Positions 35,711 through 44,353 of a stretch of DNA of 64,000 nt are shown here, in pieces. Numbering within the stretch: the stretch's first letter is position 1; each line of letters begins with the position of its first letter. The stretch is taken from positions 3,472,001 to 3,536,000 of the forward strand of contig NZ_CP134400.1 of NCBI RefSeq assembly GCF_002968285.2. Direction: 5' to 3'. The position numbers and the translations under genes are program-made. Below the pieces are notes generated by a model. The model saw only the letters and a program-made list of their open reading frames with translations, ran no database searches and had not been told where the DNA came from. The DNA comes from Mycobacterium sp. ITM-2016-00318 (GTDB lineage: Bacteria; Actinomycetota; Actinomycetes; Mycobacteriales; Mycobacteriaceae).

Positions 35711-36092
35711 TTTGATCTCCTTGTATGAGTTGGCTTTTCAGTTCTTCCACCGGTTGTTTCCGGCGATGAGATAACTGTGCCTCAGCAGTAAGGAGCTGTA
35801 TGTCGGCCAACCGGCCGTTGATGCGGATGAACCGGGTGTCCCCCGATCGGGGGACCTACTTCGTGGTGTCGTCGGCGTGAGCAGCGCTCATTACCCGGTG
35901 AACGGCGCGGTGGACACCCCTGTCGACGAACCGATGCACGGCGGGATCACGCGTGTTCGTCGCGCGGGCGGGGGTCACGACGAGTACGTGCGCCGGGCCG
36001 GGTCACGCGCTGAGCTGCGAATATGGTGTACCGCGGCGCTGACCGTCGGCGGCACGCCGCGGACGGCTCGCGCATCAATCCGGGCGAGGGCG
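35711..36092. other. Intergenic interval of about 380 bases
   Basis: This stretch holds the promoter of the 35710 gene, a perfect 18-bp palindrome at 35838-35855 and a possible 26-codon plus-strand ORF at 35800-35880 (AAGGAG upstream of ATG; MSANRPLMRMNRVSP...). Beyond that I see no gene; the rest reads as ordinary non-coding DNA up to the RidA stop. Confidence 0.5.
35838..35855. promoter_or_regulatory. Perfect 18-bp palindrome GTCCCCCGATCGGGGGAC
   Basis: Both arms are exact and the centre is GATC. It lies about 130 bases upstream of the small secreted-protein gene (minus strand) and inside the possible 26-codon ORF. Length and symmetry suit a dimeric regulator. No regulator gene is next to it. 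Confidence 0.45.
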
Positions 36093-36506
36093 TCAACCGT
36101 CCCAGCCGTCGCTTCGCCAACACACCCAGTCGATCTCGACCAGCGCGCCGACGGCAAGGCCGGTGGTGCCGACGCAGGTCCGGCTGGGCAGTCGGTCGGG
36201 GAACCACTCCACGTAAGCGGCGTTGAAGACCTCGTAGTCGTCCCAGTTGAGCAGGAAGGCACGCACCGAGACCACGTCGGCAAGCCCCCCGCCGCACAAT
36301 TGCGTGACGCGCAGCAGGTTGCCGAGAACCTGATCGGTCTGGGTCGCGACGTCATCACCGACGACTGCGCCGGTCACGTCGGTGGGCATCTGTCCTGTGA
36401 CGTACAGCGTCGGCCCCGCGGCCGTCGCGTGGGCGAAGGGTGCCACACCCGGCGGGACGCCGTCGGACGGCGTGAACGTGAATGCGCGGATTCCACCGGT
36501 AGTCAT
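36093..36506 (-). CDS. RidA/YjgF family protein
   Basis: 137 residues. RidA fold with HATAAGPTLYVTGQMPTDVT, TQTDQVLGNLLRVTQLCGGG, VVSVRAFLLNW and RTCVGTTGLAVGALVEIDWV; the Arg of SRTCVG is the position that binds reactive enamine/imine intermediates in RidA. It may deaminate imines from amino-acid metabolism. Divergent from the following dehydrogenase gene with 37 bases between starts. Confidence 0.85.
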   Translation of the reverse strand: MTTGGIRAFTFTPSDGVPPGVAPFAHATAAGPTLYVTGQMPTDVTGAVVGDDVATQTDQVLGNLLRVTQLCGGGLADVVSVRAFLLNWDDYEVFNAAYVEWFPDRLPSRTCVGTTGLAVGALVEIDWVCWRSDGWDG

Positions 36507-36543
36507 CGATGTCGATCATCGCACCGAACTATGGTCTTGGGAC

Positions 36544-37596
36544 ATGAGCACACCTCAGCGACCGATCCGGGTGATCCAGTGGACGACCGGGAACATCGGT
36601 AAGCGTTCACTGCACGCCGTCATCGGCAGAGCCGACATGGAACTGGTCGGCGTGTATGCGCACGGAGCGGACAAGGTCGGCGTGGATGCGGCCGAACTGG
36701 CGGGCTGGCCCGAACCGACCGGCATCGCCGCCACCAACGACATAGACGCGTTGATCGCATTGAAGCCCGACGCCTGTTGTTACAACCCGCTGTGGCCCGA
36801 CATCGACGAGTTGACAAGGCTTTTGGAGGCAGGCGTCAACGTCTGCTCCAGCGCCGCATGGATCACCGGCGCCAAGCAGACGCCGGAGGACCTCGACCGC
36901 ATCCGCAGGGCCTGCGAGAAAGGCAATTCGACCATCTTCGGAAGCGGCGCCCATCCTGGTATGACCAACATGGTGGGAATGGTGCTCAGCGGCTCTTGCG
37001 AGCGCGTGGACGAGATCAGGATCACCGAGTCAGTCGACTGCTCGACCTATGAGTCAGCGGGAACCCAGACCGCCATGGGCTTTTCGCAGGACCCCGACAC
37101 TCCCGGCCTCGCCGAGAACGTGAGGCGTGAGAGCGAGGTCTTCGCCGAGTCCGCGGCGATGATGGCAGATGCGATCGGCGCAAAACTCGACCGGATGACC
37201 TTCGACGTCACCTTCACCCCGGCAACCGGCGATAGCGATCTGGGTTTCATGCAGATCCCGAAAGACACCGTGGGCGGCGTGATGGGTTACCACCGCGGCT
37301 GGGTTGGCGACAAGAACGTCGTGAGCGTCGGATTCAACTGGATCATGGGCGATCACGTGACGCCGCCAAAGCCGCTCGAGCACGGGCACGTCATCCAGGT
37401 GTTCGGACTGCCCAACATGCGCACGGTTCTGCATTGCCTGCCGCCGAAGGACTGGACCGAGCCGGGATTCATGGGCCTCGGCATGATCTATACGGCTCTA
37501 CCGGTGACCAACGCGGTGCCCGCAGTCGTGGCCGCCCCGCCGGGCATCGTCACGCTCAAGGATCTGCCGCCCGTCGTCGGGCGGTTCGCCGGCTAG
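36544..37596 (+). CDS. NAD(P)-binding dihydrodipicolinate reductase-like protein
   Basis: 350 residues from ATG 36544; TATGGT lies 8 bases upstream, so the mRNA may be leaderless. Rossmann start RPIRVIQWTTGNIGKRSLHA, then ACCYNPLWPDIDELTRLLEA, IFGSGAHPGMTNMVGMVL. Such DapB-like N-domain proteins are common in mycobacteria, some related to 2,4-diaminopentanoate dehydrogenase. Substrate unknown. A longer in-frame extension to 36382 is antisense to the RidA gene and rejected. Confidence 0.75.
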   Translation: MSTPQRPIRVIQWTTGNIGKRSLHAVIGRADMELVGVYAHGADKVGVDAAELAGWPEPTGIAATNDIDALIALKPDACCYNPLWPDIDELTRLLEAGVNVCSSAAWITGAKQTPEDLDRIRRACEKGNSTIFGSGAHPGMTNMVGMVLSGSCERVDEIRITESVDCSTYESAGTQTAMGFSQDPDTPGLAENVRRESEVFAESAAMMADAIGAKLDRMTFDVTFTPATGDSDLGFMQIPKDTVGGVMGYHRGWVGDKNVVSVGFNWIMGDHVTPPKPLEHGHVIQVFGLPNMRTVLHCLPPKDWTEPGFMGLGMIYTALPVTNAVPAVVAAPPGIVTLKDLPPVVGRFAG

Positions 37597-37655
37597 CTGT
37601 GTCGCCCGCCGTTCAGGTCACCGAGACCGCGGGGTGTAGACGTTGCGCACATGAC

Positions 37656-37689
37656 CTTCAGCCCAGGCCGGTGATGGCCTGGGCTGAAG
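37656..37689. terminator. Bidirectional hairpin between convergent genes
   Basis: Perfect 14-bp arms (37656-37669 and 37676-37689) with a 6-base loop, between the dehydrogenase-like gene (+) and the PA-repeat protein gene (-). Confidence 0.7.
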
Positions 37690-37714
37690 TGTGTGTGGCG
37701 GGCGTTGGCGAGTC

Positions 37715-38455
37715 TCAGATTCCGGGGAACTCAAAATTGTTGACCTGGTCGTTGAAGTCCTTGTTGAACTGTTCGGCCTGCTCTTGGGTGACTCCGCCAT
37801 TGGCCGGTGCGGGCGCAGGAGCCGGGGCGGGGGCAGGAGCCGGAGCCGGGGCGGGGGCAGGAGCCGGGGCAGGAGCCGGAGCCGGAGCCGGGGCGGGGGC
37901 AGGAGCCGGAGCCGGGGCGGGGGCAGGAGCCGGGGCGGGGGCAGGTGCCGGGGCGGGCTTGGGCTCTTCCTTCTTCGGCTCTTCCTTCTTCTCCTCGACA
38001 GGCTTGGGAGAAACGACCGGGGCGGGAGCGGCGACCGGGGCGGGGGCCGTGATCGGGGCGTTGACCGTGGGCGGGGCGTTGACTGTGCGCGGCGCCGAGG
38101 GGGTGACCACCCGCACCGGGGCGGGGTTGTTCACGATCACCGGGGCGGTGCCAGGATCGTTGTCGGCGCTCAGCGACGGGATCTCGATGGAGGAGGGAAG
38201 GTTGAACACCGTCGAGGGCTGCGAGGCCGCGGCCTGCTCGGGTGCGCTGCTGGAGTTCATCAGATACATCCCACCGAAGGCGGCCGCACCCACCACCGCC
38301 AGGCCCGCGATTATCAGCAGACCCTTGCTCGCCGTGGCCGACTGCGCCACCGGCGCCATCTGCTGCACGGGCATCTGCTGCATCGGCATCGGCGCGTAGC
38401 CGTAGCCGTGGTGCTGGGGGCCGTAGTTCGGGTGCTGGGGGAAGGTGTTGTACAT
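37715..38455 (-). CDS. Membrane-anchored protein with long Pro-Ala repeat
   Basis: 246 residues. N-terminal Tyr/Pro/Gln/Met-rich cytoplasmic part (MYNTFPQHPNYGPQHHGYGY), one membrane helix (GLLIIAGLAVVGAAAFGGMY), an extracellular stretch, a charged Lys/Glu patch (KPVEEKKEEPKKEEPKP), then about 25 Pro-Ala pairs and the C-terminal domain TQEQAEQFNKDFNDQVNNFE. PA repeats form stiff rods and often cross the peptidoglycan. No family recognised. Followed by a clear terminator; probably a monocistronic gene. Confidence 0.75.
   Translation of the reverse strand: MYNTFPQHPNYGPQHHGYGYAPMPMQQMPVQQMAPVAQSATASKGLLIIAGLAVVGAAAFGGMYLMNSSSAPEQAAASQPSTVFNLPSSIEIPSLSADNDPGTAPVIVNNPAPVRVVTPSAPRTVNAPPTVNAPITAPAPVAAPAPVVSPKPVEEKKEEPKKEEPKPAPAPAPAPAPAPAPAPAPAPAPAPAPAPAPAPAPAPAPAPAPAPAPAPAPANGGVTQEQAEQFNKDFNDQVNNFEFPGI
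37802..37958. repeat. Tandem repeat encoding (Pro-Ala)n
   Basis: A 6-base lattice of GGAGCC, GGGGCG and GGGGCA blocks, often as an 18-base unit, makes up the Pro-Ala rod of the protein above. Such arrays change length by slippage in steps of two residues without shifting frame, so copy number may differ between strains. Confidence 0.8.
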
Positions 38456-38675
38456 GATGTCTCCTCTGGTCTGAAGCTCGCTTGTGCGTCGCTTTCACAG
38501 GTAGGAGCGATCAACCCAGACCAGTCGCACACTTTTTCCCAAAGAAATTCGAGAAAACTCTTCACCAACCCATAACCGCAGGTCGGAGTGTTCCACTGCG
38601 CGGTGGCTATCTGGCTGGCGCCGGCAATCCCGGAGATCGTTCATTGTCGGCGTCCAACTCTGGCCCGTGAGGGCA

Positions 38676-39509
38676 CTATTCATCGACCTCGACACATACG
38701 CCGACCGCACCCGCACCGACGTGCACCGAGAGCACCGGACCCATCTCGGTCACGGCAGGCGGGGCGATCTGCGGCAGTCGCACGGTCAGCGTCTTGGCGA
38801 TGTCTTCAGCGGCATCGGGGTTGTCGACATGGTGGACGGCTATCTTGGCGCCGCCGTCGCCGACCACCTCGGCCACCTGATCGATCATCGCGACATGAGC
38901 CTTGGTGGCGGTACGAATCCGCTGACCGAGCGCCAGCCTGCCGTCGACGTCGAGACACAGCAGCGGCTTCAGCGACAGCGCAGAACCCAGCAGCGATGCT
39001 CCTCGCCGTATCCTGCCGCTGCGCCGCAGGTTGTCCAGCCGATGTACGACGATGAACGCATGGCCGCGGGGGACGGCCGAACGCGCGGCCATCTCAACGG
39101 AGTCGAGGTCAGCGCCGGAAGCGGCCTCCTGCGCGGCCGCCAGCGCGACAAAACCCACACCCATGGCTGCCGACCTGGAATTGACCACCCGGACCGCGGG
39201 GCCGAACTCGCGTGCCGTCGACACCGCAGAACTGTACGTGCTGGAAAGCGCGGCCGAGATGTGGACGGCCACCACCCCGTCGCCGTCGCTGTGCTTGAGA
39301 GCCTCGCGGTAGGCGTCGGCGAGTTCGGCGGGCGTCGCGCCTGCTGTGGTGGCGTGGCGTTGGTGGACATCGGCGGGAATCTCGTCGACGCCGTCGCGAA
39401 AATCTTTGCCGTCCAGCAGGATATGCAAGGGCACCTGGCGGATCAGGCACCGTTGAAGCTCCTCTGCCTGCAGGCGGGACGACGAATCGGTCACCACGAC
39501 GACGGCCAT
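38676..39509 (-). CDS. DegV family fatty-acid-binding protein
   Basis: 277 residues. DegV fold: VVVVTDSSSRLQAEELQRCL, IPLHILLDGKDF-like segment, VVAVHISAALSSTYSSAVST, RVVNSRSAAMGVGFVALAAA, and the C-terminal SVHVGAGAVGVCVEVDE. These proteins bind fatty acids and can serve fatty-acid kinases; no FakA partner is seen here. It starts one base after the octT stop and closes the nadD-rsfS-gpgP-octT-degV operon. Confidence 0.88.
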   Translation of the reverse strand: MAVVVVTDSSSRLQAEELQRCLIRQVPLHILLDGKDFRDGVDEIPADVHQRHATTAGATPAELADAYREALKHSDGDGVVAVHISAALSSTYSSAVSTAREFGPAVRVVNSRSAAMGVGFVALAAAQEAASGADLDSVEMAARSAVPRGHAFIVVHRLDNLRRSGRIRRGASLLGSALSLKPLLCLDVDGRLALGQRIRTATKAHVAMIDQVAEVVGDGGAKIAVHHVDNPDAAEDIAKTLTVRLPQIAPPAVTEMGPVLSVHVGAGAVGVCVEVDE

Positions 39510-39510
39510 G

Positions 39511-40242
39511 TCAGGTCGCGTCCTCTTGCGTCACACCGGCTTCCTGTAGACCCTTCAACATAAGCTCGGCAACCGCATGATGCGCCTCGAAGTTCCAGTG
39601 GATCCCGTCGGGATTGCCCCGGCCGCTCATGATGTGCTCTGCCACGGCAGCCTTGAGATCCACCAGCGGAACGTTGTGCTGCTCCGCCCATTCGGTGATC
39701 GCCTTGACGGTGCCCGACCTCCCGCGGTGCGCCCTGCCGTAAGTCTCGGCGATGTGCACCGACGGCAGTGAGGCGACGATCGGAATACCCGGGCGGTTGA
39801 AGTCGATTGCGCCGCGGGTCATCTCGAGATACTCGACGGAGACGTGCGGAGGCAACGCGGGCCGCGCTATCGGCGAAAGCCTCGGCTGTGCCCACCCGTA
39901 ACCATCACGAACCCAGCGGCGGAGCCACCCCGGTCGTACATAGCGGATGGATTCGCGTAGCACGGTCGGCAGCGGTGAAGGAAGCGAGTCCATGCCGCAG
40001 GTGGCGAAGATGACTGCGCCGGCTCGTGGCAACGCGGCCCATGCCCGTGGGTCCTGGGTCGCTGCCCACCAGACATCGCGACACGTCCAGCCAATACGCC
40101 CGATCAGCTCGACATCCCAATCGAGATGAGTGGCAACGATATTGGGCCAGATCCGCGGATCATCTGCAGGCAGCCCGCCGGTCGGCCCGTAGTAGGAGAG
40201 CGAGTCGCAGAAGACGAGAAGAGTGCGTCGGTCAGAGGACAT
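39511..40242 (-). CDS. octT: Diglucosylglycerate octanoyltransferase (SGNH fold)
   Basis: 243 residues. SGNH/GDSL hydrolase motifs: nucleophile Ser in [16 protein letters not shown] and the catalytic pair near [16 protein letters not shown]. The orthologue Rv2418c transfers octanoate to diglucosylglycerate in methylglucose lipopolysaccharide (MGLP) synthesis. It overlaps gpgP by 11 bases, whose product makes the glucosylglycerate precursor, which supports the assignment. No signal peptide. Confidence 0.85.
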   Translation of the reverse strand: MSSDRRTLLVFCDSLSYYGPTGGLPADDPRIWPNIVATHLDWDVELIGRIGWTCRDVWWAATQDPRAWAALPRAGAVIFATCGMDSLPSPLPTVLRESIRYVRPGWLRRWVRDGYGWAQPRLSPIARPALPPHVSVEYLEMTRGAIDFNRPGIPIVASLPSVHIAETYGRAHRGRSGTVKAITEWAEQHNVPLVDLKAAVAEHIMSGRGNPDGIHWNFEAHHAVAELMLKGLQEAGVTQEDAT

Positions 40243-40900
40243 CGTTGGCGACCTGTGCCGAGGCGTTCCACACGTCGAGGCGCCACCGGATGTCGTCGAA
40301 TACGGCGTCGTCCTCGGAATGACCGGACAGTTGCACCCAGCTCGCGTTACCCATGCCTCCCAGCGCAGGCCAGTTTTCCACAGGCAGTTTCAGCAGTGCT
40401 GCGGTCAGTGCGGCGATCAACCCGCCGTGCGCCACCAGCACCACCGGCCGCTCGGGTTCGTCTGTCCCCCAATCATTCTGGTTGGCAATGAGTTCGGAGA
40501 CCAGCGGCACCGAGCGTCGCGCGACGTCGACTCTGCTCTCCCCGCCGTGTGGCGCCCATCGAGCATCGTTGCGCCACGCGAGGCGCGCTCCCGGCCATGA
40601 CGCGTCTACCTCCAGGTGGGTCAGGTCCTGCCAGTCGCCGAGATGTGTCTCCCGCAGCCGGGTGTCGGTGCGCACCGTTACCCCCGCACGTTCGCCGAGC
40701 GCCTCGGCGGTGTCCGATGCGCGTCGCAGGTCGGAGGAGATCACCACCAGCGGCTGACGCTTGGCCAGCACCTCGGCGGCTTCGACGGCTTGCTCGCGGC
40801 CGAGCCCACTCAGATCGGTGTCCAGCTGGCCCTGCATCCGGTTGCCCGCGTTGTATTCGGTCTGACCGTGTCGAAGCATCACAAGGCGGCGGACTCTCAC
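40232..40900 (-). CDS. gpgP: Glucosyl-3-phosphoglycerate phosphatase (histidine phosphatase fold)
   Basis: 222 residues from GTG 40900, overlapping the rsfS stop (GTGA). RHG motif in [20 protein letters not shown], second arginine in [17 protein letters not shown], Glu in [10 protein letters not shown], His in [13 protein letters not shown]. Rv2419c orthologues remove phosphate from glucosyl-3-phosphoglycerate on the way to MGLP. It was once annotated as phosphoglycerate mutase. Confidence 0.88.
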   Translation of the reverse strand: MRVRRLVMLRHGQTEYNAGNRMQGQLDTDLSGLGREQAVEAAEVLAKRQPLVVISSDLRRASDTAEALGERAGVTVRTDTRLRETHLGDWQDLTHLEVDASWPGARLAWRNDARWAPHGGESRVDVARRSVPLVSELIANQNDWGTDEPERPVVLVAHGGLIAALTAALLKLPVENWPALGGMGNASWVQLSGHSEDDAVFDDIRWRLDVWNASAQVANDVL

Positions 40901-41265
40901 GGCTCCGCCTCCAGATCGACGGAGACGACGGGGCAGTCTCGCCAAAGCCGGTCCAGTGCATAGAAATTGCGCTCATCCTGATGTTGGATGTGCACGACGA
41001 TGTCGACGAAGTCCAGCAGCGTCCAGCGTCCTTCACGAGCACCCTCGCGTCGCGCAGGCTTGTACCCGGCCAGTCGCATCTTCTCCTCGACCTCGTCGAC
41101 GATCGCGTTGACCTGCCGCTCGTTGGAGGCCGACGCGATCACAAAACAGTCGGTGATGACCAACTGGCCCGACACGTCGATGACGATGACGTCGTCGGCC
41201 AGCTTGGACGAGGCCGCCCGCGCAGCGACCGTCGCCATGGTGATGGCTTCGTCGGATGCGGTCAT
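40897..41265 (-). CDS. rsfS: Ribosome silencing factor RsfS
   Basis: 122 residues from ATG 41265 (ATGA overlap with nadD). RsfS/Iojap fold: [68 protein letters not shown]. It binds L14 and blocks subunit joining during starvation. The nadD-rsfS pairing is nearly universal. Confidence 0.93.
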   Translation of the reverse strand: MTASDEAITMATVAARAASSKLADDVIVIDVSGQLVITDCFVIASASNERQVNAIVDEVEEKMRLAGYKPARREGAREGRWTLLDFVDIVVHIQHQDERNFYALDRLWRDCPVVSVDLEAEP

Positions 41266-41900
41266 CTGGGCTGCTCCTGGGCGGCGAGAATGTGCGATCG
41301 GTAGAGGTTGCGTTTGGACACGTACTGCACGACGCCGTCGGGCACCAGATACCAGATCGGCCTGTCCTCCTTGGCGCGCTTGCGGCAGTCGGTCGACGAG
41401 ATCGCCAGCGCAGGCACTTCCACGAGGTTCAGCACATCGGGAGGGCTCTCTTTCAGCGCCTTCTGGATGTGCTGGCCGTCGAGTTCGTAGCCGGGCCTGC
41501 TGACACCGACGAACCTGGCGAGCGCGAACATCTCCTCCCAGTCCTGCCATGTCAGGATCGAGGCCAGCGCGTCGGCGCCGGTGATGAAGTAGAGGTCCGC
41601 GTCGGGGTTCAGCGCCCGCAGATCGCGCAGGGTGTCTCTGGTGTACGTCGGACCGCCGCGATCGATGTCCACCCGGCTCACGGAGAACCTTGGATTGGAC
41701 GCGGTGGCGATAACGGTCATCAGATAGCGGTCTTCGGCGGGCGTGACGTCGCGGTTCTTCTGCCACGGCTGCCCCGTCGGCACGAATACGACCTCGTTCA
41801 GTTCGAACAGGTCGGCAACCTCGCTGGCGGCGACGAGGTGCCCGTTGTGGACGGGATCGAATGTCCCGCCCATCACGCCCAGCCTGCGTCGAGATGCCAC
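41262..41900 (-). CDS. nadD: Nicotinate-nucleotide adenylyltransferase
   Basis: 212 residues from GTG 41900; an internal ATG at 41873 would remove RRRLGV and is less likely given the M. tuberculosis length. Nucleotidyltransferase motifs [15 protein letters not shown] and [10 protein letters not shown]; NaMN site [11 protein letters not shown]. It makes deamido-NAD, later amidated by NadE (54.9-57.0 kb in this window). First gene of the operon. Confidence 0.95.
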   Translation of the reverse strand: MASRRRLGVMGGTFDPVHNGHLVAASEVADLFELNEVVFVPTGQPWQKNRDVTPAEDRYLMTVIATASNPRFSVSRVDIDRGGPTYTRDTLRDLRALNPDADLYFITGADALASILTWQDWEEMFALARFVGVSRPGYELDGQHIQKALKESPPDVLNLVEVPALAISSTDCRKRAKEDRPIWYLVPDGVVQYVSKRNLYRSHILAAQEQPR

Positions 41901-41932
41901 GTTCAGGCAGCTTACGGCAGTCGGGCCGCCCG

Positions 41933-42700
41933 TCAGACGGCCGAGAGCCGATGCGACCCGAGCAGTTCGGACACCTCGAATGAGGCCCGGTCGGCACGGT
42001 AGACGTCGCGCGCGTACTCGACACACCGCCCGGTGCTGTCCTCGGTGCGGCGGGTCAGCAGCGTGCCTGCCGAGCCTGCGCGCACGCCGAGCTGTCCGCT
42101 GGAGGCGTCGTCGAGCACGATCGACTCCAGCACGGCTGTCGAGCGCGCGAGGTCGACGCCGTAGCGGCTGCGGAGGATGGCCCACAGCGATCCGTCGTCG
42201 GGTTCGTCGAGAATCCCCGGCGTGAGGTCGGCGGGCAGAAACGTCGTCTCCAGCGCGAAGGGAACGTCGTCGACGGTGCGCAGCCGGTGGAACACGTTGA
42301 CCATCGCGGCCTCGTCGAGGTTGAGCGCCAATCGCACTGCGGGCGTGGGGCTTTGATGTTCGGCCCAGAGCAGGCGGGCGGCCGGCCTGCGCCCCAATCG
42401 GGAGACTTCTTCGGAGAAGCTGCCGATGTGGAAGGTCACCCGGGGCTCGGCCACGAAGGTGCCGCGCGGCGGCTTGCGGTAGACCACCCCTTCACTCTCC
42501 AGCAGCGATAGCGCTTGGCGTGCGGTCATGCGGCTGACGCTGTGTTGTTCGGCGAGTTCCCGCTCGGACGGCAGCAGGGTGTGCGGTCCGAGCTGCTCGG
42601 TCGCGATGCGGTCGCGCACCAGGGCCGCGATCGCGATGTAGCGCGGGGTGGGCGGGGGCCCACCACGGGTCGCCTGTCGGTTCCTGGCGGCGCGGGACAT
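41933..42700 (-). CDS. GntR-family regulator, HutC/UTRA type
   Basis: 255 residues from ATG 42700 (MSRAARNRQ). N-terminal winged helix [20 protein letters not shown] followed by [21 protein letters not shown]-terminal UTRA ligand domain with [20 protein letters not shown] and [20 protein letters not shown]. It is divergent from the permease-kinase-oxidoreductase operon and probably represses it. Two TGGTCTA-type palindromes lie in the interval between them (42732-42743 and 42826-42837). Confidence 0.9.
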   Translation of the reverse strand: MSRAARNRQATRGGPPPTPRYIAIAALVRDRIATEQLGPHTLLPSERELAEQHSVSRMTARQALSLLESEGVVYRKPPRGTFVAEPRVTFHIGSFSEEVSRLGRRPAARLLWAEHQSPTPAVRLALNLDEAAMVNVFHRLRTVDDVPFALETTFLPADLTPGILDEPDDGSLWAILRSRYGVDLARSTAVLESIVLDDASSGQLGVRAGSAGTLLTRRTEDSTGRCVEYARDVYRADRASFEVSELLGSHRLSAV

Positions 42701-42731
42701 GTCTGCAGAGTAACCGCGGCAGTCAACCACC

Positions 42732-42743
42732 TGGTCTAGGCCA
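42732..42743. promoter_or_regulatory. GntR-type operator candidate, site 1
   Basis: TGGTCTAGGCCA differs by one base from the perfect palindrome TGGTCTAGACCA, the form expected for HutC-type regulators. It lies about 30 bases upstream of the regulator start, suiting autoregulation. Confidence 0.6.
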
Positions 42744-42825
42744 ACTGGTTCGTAAAGGTTTCGTGATCAGCTGCGACTGCGCTTGACGGTGGCCCCCGTC
42801 ACACCCATACTACGGTTCCACCACA

Positions 42826-42837
42826 TGGTCTATACCA
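42826..42837. promoter_or_regulatory. GntR-type operator candidate, site 2
   Basis: TGGTCTATACCA is the same motif with one change, located 12 bases before the permease ATG and overlapping the expected promoter or start region. Two copies in one divergent interval support a shared operator for the regulator at 41933-42700. Confidence 0.65.
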
Positions 42838-42848
42838 CTGGAGGAACG

Positions 42849-44351
42849 ATGACGATTCCCGATCCCTCAGTCGCCGGCGACGCCGCTGACCTCGCGAAGT
42901 TCGGCTACAAGCAGTCCATGGAGAGGCGCACCGGGCGATTCGCGTCGTTCGCCGTGGCGTTCGCGTTCGTGTCCATCGCCACCGGCATCTTCACCACCTA
43001 CGGGGCGGTGCTGAACTCGTCGGGACCCATGGGCATCTGGACCTGGCCGATCGCGACCATCGGCCAGCTGGCCGTCGCCTTCGTCCTCGGCGCGCTCGCG
43101 GCGCGGATCCCGGTGACCGGCTATCACTACCAATGGATGTCGCGGCTGGCCAATCCCGTCCTCGGCTGGATCCTCGGCTGGATCTCGTTCACGTTCCTGG
43201 CCATTGTCGTGGTCGCGGTCGACTACACGATCGCATCGACGATCTTCCCCGCGCTGATGAATTACGAAGGCACCGCGACAATCGCTTGGCTGGTCACCGG
43301 ACTCGTCCTGTTGCTGCAGGCACTGCTCGTCGGATTCTCGACACCGTGGGCGGAACGGGTGAACAACACGTTCGTCTCGCTCGAGCTCATCGGCATGGTG
43401 ACGCTCACGGTGCTGCTGCTCATCGTGGCCGCTGTGCGCGGACAGTCCGACGTCTCGAATCTGTTCAGCTTGGGCGCCGTCCCGGCCGAGGGCTACTGGA
43501 GCTTGGGTGACCTGACCACGGCGGGCCCGTGGATGCTCGGCTTCCTGCTCGGCGCCTTCACCATCGTCGGCTTCGAGTCGGCGGCCAACCTCGCCGAGGA
43601 GACCAACGATCCCGAACGGGTTGTCCCGCGGGCGATGTGGCAGGCCGTCCTCGCCTCGGGTGTCCTCGGCTTCATCTTCATCGTCGCCGTGACACTGGCT
43701 GCCGGCGACCCCGTCGCGCTGGCCGAATCCGGAACTCCGATCGCCGACGTCATCGACAAGACGCTCGGTTCGGCGGTCGCCACCCTCCTGCTGGTGATGG
43801 TGGTGCTGGCGATCTTCGCGTGCGGTCTGGTCATCATGATGACCGGTGTCCGACTGACCTGGGCCATGTCGCGTGACGAACGCTTCCCCGGCTGGCAGCA
43901 GTGGAGCCAGGTTTCGCCGAGGTTCCACACGCCGTTGAAGGCAACGATCCTGTATGTCGTTCTCGCCGAGCTGATCCTGGCGATCTTCTCGCACTCCGAG
44001 ACGGCCTTGTTCACCTTGTTCGGGGCCGCGACTCTGCTGCCCGCGGTGATGTACGCGTCGACTGTGGTGCTGTACCTGATCAAGCGCAAATCGCTGCCGG
44101 TCAGCGACAAGTTCAACCTCGGCGCCTGGGAGATACCGATTCTGGTGGTCGCCGTGGTGTGGCTGGTGTTCGAGTTGGCGCTCTTCAGGGACTCGAGTTT
44201 CAAACAGGCGTGGGCGTACGTCATCGTGATGTTGTTGATCGGCGGTTGCTATCTCGGCTACCTGCTGGTGACCCGCGGCAGGAGCGGGCTGACCATGCCC
44301 GGTATGGCCTCGATCGACGCCGAACTGGACGCCGAGGCGGCGAAGGACTGA
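42849..44351 (+). CDS. APC-superfamily permease of the GntR-controlled cluster
   Basis: 500 residues from ATG 42849 with GGAGG upstream. About 12 membrane helices (for example VSIATGIFTTYGAVLNSSGP, FLGWISFTFLAIVV-like spans) and the APC motif TIVGFESAANLAEETNDPER. Closest in type to eukaryote-like amino acid/GABA/choline permeases. Its place before a sugar-type kinase suggests that it imports an amine, amino alcohol or related polar compound. The substrate is not evident. Confidence 0.8.
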   Translation: MTIPDPSVAGDAADLAKFGYKQSMERRTGRFASFAVAFAFVSIATGIFTTYGAVLNSSGPMGIWTWPIATIGQLAVAFVLGALAARIPVTGYHYQWMSRLANPVLGWILGWISFTFLAIVVVAVDYTIASTIFPALMNYEGTATIAWLVTGLVLLLQALLVGFSTPWAERVNNTFVSLELIGMVTLTVLLLIVAAVRGQSDVSNLFSLGAVPAEGYWSLGDLTTAGPWMLGFLLGAFTIVGFESAANLAEETNDPERVVPRAMWQAVLASGVLGFIFIVAVTLAAGDPVALAESGTPIADVIDKTLGSAVATLLLVMVVLAIFACGLVIMMTGVRLTWAMSRDERFPGWQQWSQVSPRFHTPLKATILYVVLAELILAIFSHSETALFTLFGAATLLPAVMYASTVVLYLIKRKSLPVSDKFNLGAWEIPILVVAVVWLVFELALFRDSSFKQAWAYVIVMLLIGGCYLGYLLVTRGRSGLTMPGMASIDAELDAEAAKD

Positions 44352-44353
44352 CG

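Noticed and set aside
37802..37958. CRISPR-like repeat array
   Set aside because: Units are 6-18 bases, contiguous and coding, without spacers.
37691..38575. Plus-strand Arg/Gly/Ser repeat ORF
   Set aside because: Complement of the PA-repeat gene; the repeat keeps all frames open. The minus-strand product has a membrane helix and a clear start.
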